NCBI GenBank assembly: GCA_964023275.1
Contig: OZ029915.1
Coordinates: 36,521,073-36,585,072, forward strand
DNA length: 64,000 nucleotides
Direction of reading: 5' to 3'
Source of the DNA: Norana najaformis
Taxonomy: Eukaryota > Annelida > Clitellata > Crassiclitellata > Hormogastridae
The position numbers were made by a program, and so were the translations under genes. Within the stretch, counting starts at the first letter, position 1, and the number at the start of each line of letters is the position of its first letter. Under the pieces are notes generated by a model that was not told the DNA's origin, did no database searches, and saw only the letters and a program-made list of their open reading frames with translations. This document shows, piece after piece, positions 25,728-35,520 of the stretch.

Positions 25728-26275
25728 TAAAAACGGCCGACAGTCCTCACCGAGATGCCCACATAAAATACGGAAGAACAGGTGCCTAACACAAGACTAA
25801 CACAAGTCTCAATACTAGTCTTAAAACACACAAGTCCCCCCGATGCACCTAACATGCCCGACTACACCTATCTACCACACGGACCCACATCACACTGACT
25901 CCACATAGGCCTACTCGTTGAGGGAGACACACACAGGTACACCCAACTGACCACATCCAACAGGCAGGCAGATACACTGCTAGGGAATTTAACTCCGACT
26001 TATATGCATCGACAAGCGACGAAAACAAATTAATGATCAACGATGAACAGAAGAAAAGAGGAGGACTATGAGAATGATTGAGAATAACAACGATGAGAAG
26101 GGAGAAGGAGGAGGGGGAGGATGAAGTTAAGAAGGAGGATGCAGTGGAATTGAGTTAGCTAGAATGGGTTACAGGGCTCTCATACAGCGACTAAGTGGAC
26201 TCTTCGTGCTATCATAGCCTATACATACACTCATTATCTGTATATAGGCACCGGTTTTGATAGTAAGTTTTGGGG
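25728..26275. repeat. CA-rich and purine-rich low-complexity DNA
   Basis: CACA-rich segments at 25750-25980 are followed by a GA-rich stretch (GAGAAG, GGAGG) at 26040-26140. No coding signature. Confidence 0.6.
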
Positions 26276-26500
26276 AGTTATTATTATTATTATTACTACT
26301 GCTACTACTAGCACTACCACCGCTGCTACTACTATTACAGCATTTAGAGACAAAGAACGTTAACAACGACAGCAGCAACGACAACAGCAACAACAACAAA
26401 AGTAACAATAGCAGCAACAACAGCAAAAACATCAACAACAGCAACAACAACTGCAAAAACAGCAGCAGCAACAACAGCAGCAACATGAACAATATGTCAC
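26276..26500 (+). repeat. trinucleotide repeats, (TTA/CTA)n then (CAA/CAG)n
   Basis: 26276-26340 is TTATTA passing into CTACTACTG; 26360-26495 is a mixture of AACAACAGC. The long Leu-rich and Asn/Ser-rich open frames on both strands are products of the repeats. Confidence 0.9.
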
Positions 26501-26511
26501 TTCCTAAATGA

Positions 26512-27780
26512 CGCATATCTGATACAAAAGAATGTAAATTCAGTTCCATGCTGATAGCCCGCTTGGTGTTTTAGCTCGTAGCCACAACTTATGAGGTGGG
26601 TTAACACAAGAACAGTATTTTGCAGATCCAATGTACTGGCCATTAATGATGAGGCCGAAAGCCATGAGACCGATGCCAGACATCACGTGGCGAGGTCGCC
26701 AAATTTGTGCTCGAGACACATGCCAAGCTTCGAGGTTTTAACATAATACTGCCCGTTATTTGTTAGCTCTGTTACACAAAAAGAAATAAAGGTTAAGTAA
26801 ATTTCATGTATTTATCAGATCACAAGATTAAACGAAAATCTGTAGAACAAAAGGAAACTTTTTCCTTATCTATCTTAAGAGCACCTCTTATTTCTGGAAT
26901 TTGATTTCTAGGATATGATGCCAGTTTTTCCTGAGATGTTCTGGAAGTAGGATTAACAAATATTTAGACAATTTCTGACAAATCGCAAAGAGAAAATTTT
27001 AGACTAATCGTAATAAGAAAACGTCATCACTTTACCAGATAAACGAGAAGGCAGAAAGAACTTGAAGACAGCGTCATCATTTTCAAGTTAATCTTCAACG
27101 TTCAGAGTCCTTATGGAAACTAAGACACTGAACCTCATGGCTAATAACTATTCCTCATCTCCATCAGAATAAGCAGCAGGCTTACAATATGACCAACTGT
27201 ACATAATAAATTCATGGCGATATGAATCAGTTTGTTATTAGCAAATATTCTTCTGCCGTGAAGTAGAGATAGCGAACTTTCCTTATGATCAAACAACTGC
27301 GAGCTCGAGTCTGTTGAGTTCATGTTGTTCATGGTGGGCAAGTCGTTAGCGCACAGTTTCCTCTGTCACCAAGCACTAAAAATTGGTACAGGCCTCAGCT
27401 GACAGCTAAGTGACAATGCATTGGTTTCACGTATATTCTATATGTGCGAGAAGAAGACTTGAGGAAACAGCGTTACAAAGTTCCCGCTACAATGTCTACA
27501 TACTTTGTCACTATGATTGACACAGAGTTATCGAAACACAGTCTGAATACCTACATATATTTTAATACTATTGCGACTTCATATGATAGAATTCTGGAGG
27601 CGCCTGCAAATTTGGTAGTAGGCCTATATTTAAAAGCAGCTAAAATGTCACGCATACTTTATGATATAAAATGCAGTGAGACCATTAAAACTGCTTTTAT
27701 TCGAATTTGGCAAGTCTTTGATAAAACGTTTTAAAATGTATTAAGAAGGTACTGCTAACAGTTCTGGAAACGAAATAGGA
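26512..27780. other. no gene recognised
   Basis: AT-rich DNA left of the antistasin terminal exon. No domain or transposon end was noticed. Confidence 0.45.
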
Positions 27781-27802
27781 TACACAAAGATTGAGTCAGG
27801 TG

Positions 27803-27808
27803 TTTATT
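27803..27808 (-). promoter_or_regulatory. polyadenylation signal AATAAA (antistasin-type gene)
   Basis: AATAAA on the - strand, about 155 bases past the stop codon of the antistasin-type exon: the right orientation and spacing for its 3' end. Confidence 0.5.
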
Positions 27809-27962
27809 GCAGGTCAAAGCATAGTTTCCGACCATAGTGACTATTGTTTGCCATCAAGCACTCCAGTATTCGCATCTGTTCTCGATATCTTCCTTCTCTG
27901 AGATCAGTTGAAGTATATGTCCATAACATATCCTGAAAGGCTGCGGCTCCTAGCACTTACAT

Positions 27963-28244
27963 TTACACGTCTCTCATCTTTCTCAAATCCGCTTTCGCAG
28001 CGTATTTCGCACGTGAAAGCCGGAAACGGTTGCATTCACAGGTCTGACACCCATTCTCGTCTGCCTTGTATCCGTTAGGGCATTCCTGAACGCACCAAGG
28101 ACTTGGACACGGTAGCGGCTCAGCTGTGCAAATACATTTCAGGCAGCCTCTTTCATCTTTCTCTTGTCGGCACCATGGCTGACACCGAGTAATAGGACAT
28201 TCTATCCGAGGTTCCGGCATACAAGTCTGCCAAGAAGGAACTAC
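27963..28244 (-). CDS. antistasin-type protease inhibitor, terminal exon (partial gene)
   Basis: The open frame begins right after a strong acceptor (a run of T, then ACTTTTGCAG) in phase 0 and ends in TAA. It encodes 93 aa with two antistasin repeats: CPITRCQPWCRQ...GCLKCIC and CPSPWCVQECPNGYK...GCQTCEC. Both follow the CxxxxC...GCxxCxC spacing of the family (Pfam Antistasin), whose members inhibit serine proteases by a substrate-like loop. The C-terminal tail is basic (RFRLSRAKYAAK). No ATG or signal peptide lies in this exon, so upstream exons must exist further right on the - strand; I did not find them between 28.3 and 35 kb. An AATAAA follows at 27808-27803. A GTAAGT occurs just after the stop, so an alternative donor cannot be excluded. 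The target protease is unknown. Confidence 0.7.
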   Translation of the reverse strand, partial: VVPSWQTCMPEPRIECPITRCQPWCRQEKDERGCLKCICTAEPLPCPSPWCVQECPNGYKADENGCQTCECNRFRLSRAKYAAKADLRKMRDV

Positions 28245-28599
28245 CTGCAAAAGTAAAAAAACACATTACGCGTGTAGGCCCATAAATATTTTATAGCCTC
28301 TTTTTATAGCCTCAGGAACGTATCATATAGGTCGCCCCTTATAAAAATTTTACCCCACCTACCATCAACAATCACAATTGCGGCGCAGTCGCCAAAATTG
28401 TTATATTAGTCCAATTGGAGAAGTCTGGTTGAAATCAAATAATTGATTAAATAATCCTGTGTAAGTACAAGAAATTTTTAGTACCATTTTGGTCATCGAG
28501 GCTCTGAACGATCATTTCCTATCGTCAAAGTTTCTGATGTTTCTGACTTATTCCAGTTACTCTTCACCATTCTTCTCACCAGAATTGCGACAGTTGTCT

Positions 28600-29012
28600 A
28601 ATCCATCATGCGAACTCGCCATCATTTCACTCCTTGCAATCTCTGTGCAGGTCTTCCACTCGAAACTGAAAACACTCCTCTTCCGCAGATCCGATCTTGC
28701 TTCCTCTTCTTCCCCTTATCTGTCCCGCAGATCTAATTCCAAACACCATCTGCCTGCCTGCTTGCCTGTCTGCCTGCCTGCCTTGCCTGTCTGCCTGCCT
28801 GCCTGCCTTGCCTGTCTGCCTGCCTGCCTGCCTTCTTGTATGCATGCATGCAGTCCTGCAGTCCTGCATGCCTTATTTGATCTTCATCTGGATCCAAACC
28901 CTTTATGCCTTTTGTATTGACCGATCGCCTGTGAATGAGCTTGTTCCCGCGACTTAGCTTTGGCAGGGCGCTGTGGAAATCTCGAGTTTACGATTACGAT
29001 TACGACTACTAC
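28600..29012 (+). mobile_element. LINE family A, 3' fragment
   Basis: Matches the copies at 18330 and 61255. The RT end reads FHSKLKTLLFRRSD, followed by the 3' UTR with a CTGC-type array, GATCGCCTGTGAATGAGC and GGGCGCTGTGGAAATCTCG, and an (ATTACG)n tail at 28988-29005. Confidence 0.75.
28748..28835 (+). repeat. (CTGC)n imperfect microsatellite inside the LINE
   Basis: Repeated CTGCCTGC with CTTG and TGTC interruptions, at the same place in the LINE 3' UTR as the array at 18852. Confidence 0.9.
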
Positions 29013-29019
29013 ATAGCTG

Positions 29020-30390
29020 TGCAGTGCATTACCGAAGAAGACTCCGAGACACGTAATATTAATCCTTTCACATTTTAAGAATTATTGTTAACGGCCATAC
29101 AATTGTAATGTTTGTGTGAAGATAATTAATACAGCGCCTTTGTAATTATTGCTTAACAGGCGCTACATATAAGTATCGTGAAACAAACATACATCACACA
29201 TTCAAAACAGCAATATTAAGCGTTTATTCCTTTTAAACCTCAAGATTCAAGACTGGTCATCTTCCCAGCAAGTAATTTAATTAATTCTAGCCGTTTTAAA
29301 TGTAGGTCCCTATACATAATATACATCTGTTCTATTTCTGTGAATTTTTACCAAGAAAATTCTCTTCGTTCGTCAAGACTTACTTGTTTAAATTAACTGG
29401 GCAGCCATGTTCACAGCGCTTTTGAGAGGTTCTTAAAATGCGCTAGATAAAAGATTAGATACATACATACATACATATGAGCCAAATCGACATATGTACG
29501 AACGGTCTCACCTACAGACCAAATGCCTTTGACTGGTTTTTAATAGTATTACTCATTCGACGTCGCTTTGCGTAGTGATTTTATTTTCGATCTTTAGCTT
29601 TTCAAAAGACTTTGGGACAAAGACAGAAACCTTATTAATCTCTCCCTTCTAGAAGGTTGAGCAGATTTTCGTAATTTTTGCATTAAGCGATGGCAAAATA
29701 CGGGATCGTTTAATAGCTACTGCTAATTTGGATACAATTTGGATATCGTGCTTTAAATGCGTTTACATTCTAGTTCCTAAAATAATTTAATAAGCATAAG
29801 CAGACGACGCCCATACCGATCAGGTTTAAGTTCTAAGAATAATTATTCACCACGTCTGTATGGTCACTTTTGAACATCAGTTTGCCTATCTACGTTATTG
29901 TGTCAAAGTTTTTGGTAGATCAAAAAATACATGCATGAAATATTCATTTTAGCGGTGGCTTCGGGTATTTGATTTTGCATTTCGAACACAGCCATAAAAG
30001 TAGAGTTTCTTGGACAGAATCCGTACTGATGAGGGATTAAAATGGTTTCGACATAATGTCACTGAACCTTTCTAGATATTTTTTAATGAAAATGTACCCA
30101 TGGGATTCGATTATTTGATCATTAATTATAAATTCTTTTTTCACGAAGGTACTCTGGCACCCTCATGCATTGTGAATCATTTTGTGTTGGTGAATGCAGA
30201 TTACATTCTTGATTCCCATCAGTCCAATCATAACATCAAGTGGGAACCAGCGCGATGAGTCGTTTAGGACCTTGGCGTGCTCCTGTACGACATATTGTGC
30301 TTCAAAATAGAATACATTCCTACTCTCTATTTTTTGAATTGCTTGAAGATATTTTCAATTTTTCTTTAATTGCACAGTTTTGCTCCTACA
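29020..30390. other. no gene recognised
   Basis: AT-rich DNA with an ACAT run at 29458-29478. No exons for the antistasin-type gene were found here. Confidence 0.45.
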
Positions 30391-30394
30391 TAAG

Positions 30395-30582
30395 TTATAA
30401 TTATTCATTATTGCTGCGTCTATTAAGCGTGACTTTCTAATGACCAAGTATCAATCAATGGCGCCGAGCAATTGTGAGTGAATAACTTGCCTCACCACAG
30501 TAATCGTCTCAGAGGGGATCGAACCCGTACTCTTCGTTTTACAAGCCAAGCAGTCTAACCAATCGGCTACCATGCTCCATAA
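30395..30582 (-). mobile_element. tRNA-derived SINE, near full length
   Basis: On the - strand: GCATGGTAGCCGATTGGTTA (A-box region), GGGTTCGATCC (B-box), then GCGCCATTGATTGATAC and an end with CATTAGAAAGTCACGCTTAA and an AATAATG tail. Same family as 16782-16968, in inverse orientation. Confidence 0.85.
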
Positions 30583-30832
30583 GCAAGCGTCAGTGTGCAT
30601 ATAAACATTGACAACTCTGTAGAATATGCTATATAAACATCTGATAATGAAATGTTATCGTGTCGTTTACTAAGGCTACGAAGATGATGAACAGCCGTGA
30701 ATCCATCGTAGAACAGAACTTCAGTCTTCGACGACAGAAATCAACGCTTAACTGTCGCTCAATAAAAGTCGACTTTATTCTGTTTAGTTAGGTTAACTTT
30801 TGCAGATTTAAAGCCGACGCTGCAGCCAATGA

Positions 30833-31029
30833 AATACAGTAACACCTGCTGACTTTAAACCACCTGATACGTACCACATGTCGGATAATGAATCGCTTAT
30901 CTTCCCAGTTAATTCAGACAGAGTGTGTGGTGCTTTTATCGGGAACAGAGTAGTGTCTAACTACAACGCGGAAAGAATAGTCTTTACGCTCAGACAAATG
31001 ATGCAGGTCCATGCTGGCATTAGAGCCAC
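30833..31029 (+). CDS. possible CUB-domain exon (C-terminal half), low confidence
   Basis: The open frame reads DRVCGAFIGNRVVSN, then ERIVFTLRQMM, then AGIRAT. The order Cys-Gly, about 17 residues, I-V-F, about 11 residues, G-I-R-A resembles the second half of a CUB domain (CG ... LxxxF ... GFxA). A GTAAGA donor follows the AT codons, where CUB exons often end. The upstream acceptor is weak (AAATACAG), the first CUB cysteine pair is not visible, and no partner exon was found. It could be chance or a decayed exon. Confidence 0.2.
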
Positions 31030-31069
31030 AGTAAGATCTTCCGATGTTAGCATGCAATTGTTTTAGAAA

Positions 31070-31530
31070 AGACAATCGCGTACATTATGAAAACTAGCAA
31101 GATATTGGTGAAAATTTAATTTATCCAATTATGCTATCAGACAAAATGAACACCTGCGGCTTCCATTGGAAAATCAATATTCGTAGTTATTGCAGCCTTA
31201 ATACATTGGCAATACCAATTCCTCCTTTGCTACTCCACTATTTCCACCGCACTACTTCCACTACTACCATTACTGGTAGCCTACTTCAAGAATTTATAAG
31301 CTAATATGGTGAGTTCTGTCTGAAGCCTGTGACTCCAGTGTTTTAATGCATTTGTAAAACACAGACGCTAAGCATTTGCAATTAAATTTTACTTTAAAAC
31401 TGCAGAAGTAAGACTATAAACTGATAGAAAATGTTAACTATCTCCTCATTTAATTCCTAGATCCAGGGAACTGTCAGTGGTTGTCCTTTCGTTTGAGCCC
31501 TTATCACCAAAAGCGCCCACAGAACCGTTA
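31070..31530. other. no gene recognised
   Basis: AT-rich DNA with a CCACTAC-rich stretch at 31235-31270. Confidence 0.45.
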
Positions 31531-31539
31531 AAATAGTCA

Positions 31540-31850
31540 AACCGGCGCTTTGGCTACCCATCTGTAGACGACGTTTGAGACAAGGAAAAGGCAATGATGA
31601 CCTCTACGGTAGATTTTCAATAGCCCTTTGGTCCCGAAGCTTTCGGATACCAACAGGCACTGCGTGGAACAGTCTTCCTGACAACGTGACGAATGCCCCA
31701 TCCCTGGAAACATTCAAGTCACGACTTAAGACATCTTTTTAAGATAGCTTATGACTGTAGTTGATTTTTGAACCCATGTACAGCGCCATTTTCTTCGGCT
31801 GTGCTACGGCGCTATATAAATTGTCTTATTATTATTGTTGTTGTTGCGCG
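31540..31850 (+). mobile_element. L2/CR1-type LINE, 3' fragment
   Basis: The frame shows TAWNSLPDNVTNAPSLETFK then SRLKTSF and a stop, the usual C-terminus of CR1/L2 reverse transcriptases (WNSLPxxVRxAxSxxxFKxxLKTxLF). A short 3' UTR ends CGGCGCTATATAAATTG with a TTATTATTGTTG tail. 5'-truncated and dead. Confidence 0.75.
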
Positions 31851-31929
31851 ATATCTAAAGGAAGTTTTATGGTCTTCGATAAATCGATTCCGTAAGCGCT
31901 TGCAAACCGTAAGCGCTTCCAAACCATTT

Positions 31930-32335
31930 CGTTTGATCGTAGTTTTGCGTGGTCAGATAAAGGGTGACTATGATGATAATCCATTGAAGAGGCGCTATGT
32001 AGATCTATGATTACAGTTACAATTACAATCGCGGCTGGCAAGAAATGAAACATCTCTACAATATCTTTGCACCCGCGTCAGCGGTCGGCGATGTCGTTGA
32101 CACCCGGGGAGTTTTAGAACAAAGAGGCGCTGCCCAAGATGGCAGATATTTTAAGCAGTTTGAATTGTCACCACGCTGTCTCCCCCGTCGTGACCTTGAT
32201 CTTGACTTGTCACTGAAACTGATCCAGCAAGCAAGCTCTTCGGGTTTGATTTGATATAGCACAAGTTTAAGCTCTGTGACATGGCTTTCGTGTAGCTCTG
32301 AGAAATTACGGAGTTTTACATTTACAATTACATTG
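31930..32335 (+). mobile_element. degraded LINE tails
   Basis: GAGGCGCTATGTAGATC followed by ATTACAGTTACAATTACAA at 31991-32030 looks like an L2-type 3' end. A second block at 32185-32335 (CTTGATCTTGACTTGTCACT, then GACATGGCTTTCGTGTAG and a TTACATTTACAATTACA tail) resembles a diverged family A end. Confidence 0.4.
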
Positions 32336-32339
32336 TAGT

Positions 32340-32730
32340 CATTTGCAACCAAATTACATTTACATTTTGCAGCCAATACCGTGTCATTTCTGCGACCTTG
32401 TACCCTGTTAGTGTCTGTGGTCGCGTCCTGGCAGCAATTACAAAGAAGTATCATTTGCATGAGATGAATTCCAGTTGAAAGTTTTACTTTAATTTACTTC
32501 AAACCTCTTAATTGAATAATTACTTATGAGCTTCAAGCCACCGTGGCATTGATTTTATTATTCATGACAACATCAAGTCAGATAAGTTATTAAGACTTTC
32601 TTGTAATCTTGCATACAACATAATTGTTCACTCTCTATAGCAATCCTGTTTGCAAGCCTGAGCCCAAAAACGTTCTGCTTAAGCAGCAATAGCTTGAACC
32701 GTGTCTGGAATTGAAAATCAGCAGCTGGCG
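32340..32730. other. no gene recognised
   Basis: AT-rich DNA; nothing beyond short TTACATTTACA motifs. Confidence 0.4.
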
Positions 32731-32857
32731 ATGTCCTCACACTGTTCTCTTCGTATTCGTAACGAGGAAGACTGTGATGGAGGGACCGAATGCGGGACGA
32801 TTGGGCACTCGACAGGAAAATGGCTTGCGCTTCTTCTCCTCTTGGCTTTTGCAGTGG
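32731..32857 (+). CDS. candidate first exon with signal-anchor segment, low confidence
   Basis: The first ATG after an in-frame TGA opens 42 codons: an acidic, Cys-containing N-terminus and then GKWLALLLLLAFAV, a strong hydrophobic segment, followed by a phase-1 donor G|GTAGGC. That is a common layout for the first exon of a secreted or single-pass protein. No downstream + strand exon was recognised before flotillin-2, so this may be chance. Confidence 0.2.
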
Positions 32858-33364
32858 GTAGGCCTACCCATGCTCCCCAGTCCAATTTAAACATCGTACG
32901 AGTCAACACTGAGGCATAATTTAAGCACAGGATACAGGTTATATAATACATTTCATTTTCTGTAAATTAACTGAATATTTTATGTAAAATAACTGAAAAC
33001 TTAAAATGAAGATGCAAAATCAAACAAAAATCTTCTGCCAGTTTTTTTGCTTAATGGCCCAAAAGATAGAATATTTGGCTCTACAGCATAAGAATAAAAA
33101 TTTTTGCTTATTAGAATTTTCAAAAGACTAAAATAACAAATTTGTCCTCTGTTGAATCATTAAAAATGCATATAGAATATAGAATAAATGACTAATTTTA
33201 AATATATTTACTAAACTGTTTAGCCAACGGAGTAAGACTTTGTTGGAATCGCCAAATTATGACACAGAAAATGCGAACACTGGATCGCCCAAAAAGTTGT
33301 GAGCATGCTTCTGCCTCGGCGTCACAGAGCCAAAACTTGTGTGAGCATTGGCGGTTTTAGCGCC

Positions 33365-33427
33365 ATGGCTTCCGGGCCCCTGCTCGTTATTGCCTTATCT
33401 AATGTGGTTTTGTGGATTATCTCAAAG
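33365..33427 (+). CDS. candidate signal-peptide exon, low confidence
   Basis: ATG in an ideal context (GCGCCATGGC) opens MASGPLLVIALSNVVLWIIS and a Lys codon, then a phase-0 donor AAG|GTGAAA. Hydrophobic throughout after residue 5. No matching downstream exon was found. The ATG at 33306 upstream is in the same frame. Confidence 0.15.
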
Positions 33428-33429
33428 GT

Positions 33430-34010
33430 GAAAATATGTAACCTGCCTCCTATTTGCATAGGGAAGGCTGAATTAGAGCCTATACATAATTCTAGATTTA
33501 AACAACTCTACAGTACACAACTCAGGTGACGGGAATCTTTAAAACGGGGCTTACCGCCTCAGAGTGCGCAGTCGCAGTAATAATTATGCTACCATGGGTA
33601 GCATATTACTTCCTGAACAACTGCGTTTAACGACACATTTTACTTCAGTTTTCAGGAACTAACTGATCCCATTGTAGGGTAATTCAACCAGTCGCATATT
33701 CAGTCTATCGAGCTTAATGCATCACGTGAATAGTTAAGCGTCATCATAAATTCAGAGATATTAAATTAGATTAGACACTAAATGCATCCTAATGTCCAGG
33801 GCTTCTAACTTATAAAATTCCAACTGCATGGTGGCGCTTCACGCTACAAAATACCAGAGCCATCTATACAGAAAAAACCGTCGCAATCAGTGAGGTCGTA
33901 TTATTTTAGGCTAAATGGTCCAGTGAACGTGGGTGTATCAGCTGACCCTGAGCTTTATTTTTACCTTCCGCTATGTGGGGCAGCCCTTTTGCTTTGCTGT
34001 AGAGAGTGAC
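33430..34010. other. no gene recognised
   Basis: AT-rich DNA without recognised features. Confidence 0.45.
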
Positions 34011-34011
34011 G

Positions 34012-34180
34012 CGGTAATGGGGAATGCAGTAACACCGCGGTTACCGTGGATTTTACCACGGTAATGGTGTAAAAAGCTACGGTAATACCGTGGGGATGGA
34101 ATAGAGGCTTGCGGTAATACCGTGGGGATGGAAATACGAACACGGTAATTCCCGCGGTAACGATTGTGGCATTACCAAAA
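34012..34180. repeat. repeats of CGGTAATACCGTGGGGATGG
   Basis: Several direct and inverted copies of GGTAATACC-type units: two near-identical 20-base units at about 34079 and 34111, and inverted halves near 34030-34065 and 34140-34160. It resembles the subterminal region of a DNA transposon, but no ends could be fixed. Confidence 0.55.
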
Positions 34181-34284
34181 ATCCCCACTGCATCAGACAA
34201 TTACTTTTTGCTCTAAATTGTTCTTCCAGATACTGTCGTTGGACTTCTTTTCCTCTATTGGTTAAAAAGTACACAAGACACACT

Positions 34285-34345
34285 CTTTATTGCAGTGATA
34301 TTTGACCTAAGAAATAAGACCACGCTTTATTGCAGTGATATTTGA
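34285..34345 (+). repeat. 21-base direct repeat, period 40
   Basis: The 21-base word starting CTTTATTGCAGTGATATTTG is present at 34285 and 34325. Confidence 0.85.
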
Positions 34346-34679
34346 AAATAACCAAATGTAACGACCAAATAAATGATAAACAGTTTTGAAGTATCATCTG
34401 TTATATGACCTTTTAAGATTACAATAGGCCTATCTACATGTAATACATGACCCACTCTGCAACAAGAGTCAAGTGGCATTTTTCACATTTTCTGTTTTTT
34501 TCTGTTGTCAAATAGTGAATTTAATTTTGTTTAAATTGGTATATCATTTATATCCAACTTCTTTAGTTCCGGAGATAATGTCAATTTCTAAAAAACTGGG
34601 TTTGCGACTTAAGATTCATTTCGTCAGAGCGGGTCACTTATGTCTGAGCATTTCACTGTTTTTTGTTTCAAAGTGACGG

Positions 34680-34815
34680 AAGTGGGGACGGGGATGGGGA
34701 CAGACCTGATGGGGACGATATGGGGATGGGGATACACCTGATGGGGACAGTATGGGGATGGGGACAGGCCTGATGGCGATGGGCTGGGGATGGGAACAGA
34801 CCCACAGGTATGAAG
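34680..34815 (+). repeat. G-rich tandem repeat, unit about 30-35 bases
   Basis: About four imperfect units built from CCTGATGGGGACAGTATGGG and GATGGGGACA. The runs of four G in register could form quadruplexes on the + strand. Confidence 0.75.
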
Positions 34816-34824
34816 TGGGGATGA

Positions 34825-34906
34825 AGCGTTTGTGAATAAGCTGGTCCCCGTGACGTGGTTTTTGTTGAGTGCTGTAGAAATCTTTGAATTACGATTACGA
34901 TTATGG
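34825..34906 (+). mobile_element. LINE family A, terminal fragment
   Basis: GTGAATAAGCTGGTCCC, TTTTTGTTGAGTGCTGTAG and an (ATTACG) tail. Only the last 80 bases of the family A 3' UTR remain. Confidence 0.7.
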
Positions 34907-35048
34907 TGTAAAATAAATGTAAATGTACACAGTTTTACATAGAGACCGTATGGCCTCGACCATGCTCATTTTGCAAAGAATTGATCGGGTGAGATCCTTA
35001 ACCACCGCTGCCCGTTTGAATGGGCGCCACGACATTTAAGGTCACCGT
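34905..35048 (-). mobile_element. (ACATTT)n-tailed SINE-like family, copy 3
   Basis: On the - strand: GTGACCTTAAATGTCGTGGC, CCCATTCAAACGGGCAGC, GAGCATGGTCGAGGCCATAC, and GTGTACATTTACATTT at the end. It directly abuts the LINE family A tail at 34906. Confidence 0.7.
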
Positions 35049-35471
35049 GTACTGACCGCGCTAGCTCGAGACGATGGATAGTGATTGAGCCGGAGAGAGC
35101 TGAGCAGTTGACTTGATCGACTATTGACCATACTGAGTTTGAGTTAAATAAGTCAAATGTATTACTAATTTTTACAAAAAGAATATATGAAAGGTTTAAA
35201 TAAATTTGATTTTAAAACATCGAATATCATTCCTACTTGTAATTTCGTGAGTCAACAATGACGCTTTTAACCGATTCATGAAGTGTGTACCTTAACATAA
35301 AATATAGCCCTTTCTAGCGCTTAAGCAGCATTTAGCATAAATACGCGAGCATATACATCATTGCTGAAGCATTTTCTCAAGCGCTAGAAATATTGACTGG
35401 TCAAGCATTTGGCTGTGAAGTACGCCATATTTTTCTGGATAGCAATTTTCGAGGCAGGTTTTCGTGTAAAA

Positions 35472-35520
35472 ATGGGAAACATTAACACGGTCGGGCCTAA
35501 TGAAGCCCTCGTAATATCAG
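35472..35520 (+). CDS. FLOT2: FLOT2 exon 1
   Basis: Encodes residues 1-16 plus one base, including the N-myristoylation Gly2. The donor is G|GTAATG, phase 1. Any 5' UTR exon upstream is not resolved; an acceptor-like AGGCAG lies 16 bases before the ATG. Confidence 0.93.

Noticed and set aside
25750-25980. CRISPR-like spaced repeats in CACA-rich DNA
   Set aside because: No constant repeat with regular spacing, and the window is clearly eukaryotic.
26169-26549. Poly-Leu open frame on the - strand that looks like a signal or membrane segment
   Set aside because: It is the antisense of CAA/CAG and TTA trinucleotide repeats; no gene context.
28489-28957. Cys-rich frame CLPACLPVCLPACL
   Set aside because: It comes from the CTGC microsatellite in a LINE 3' UTR and is not a cysteine-rich protein.
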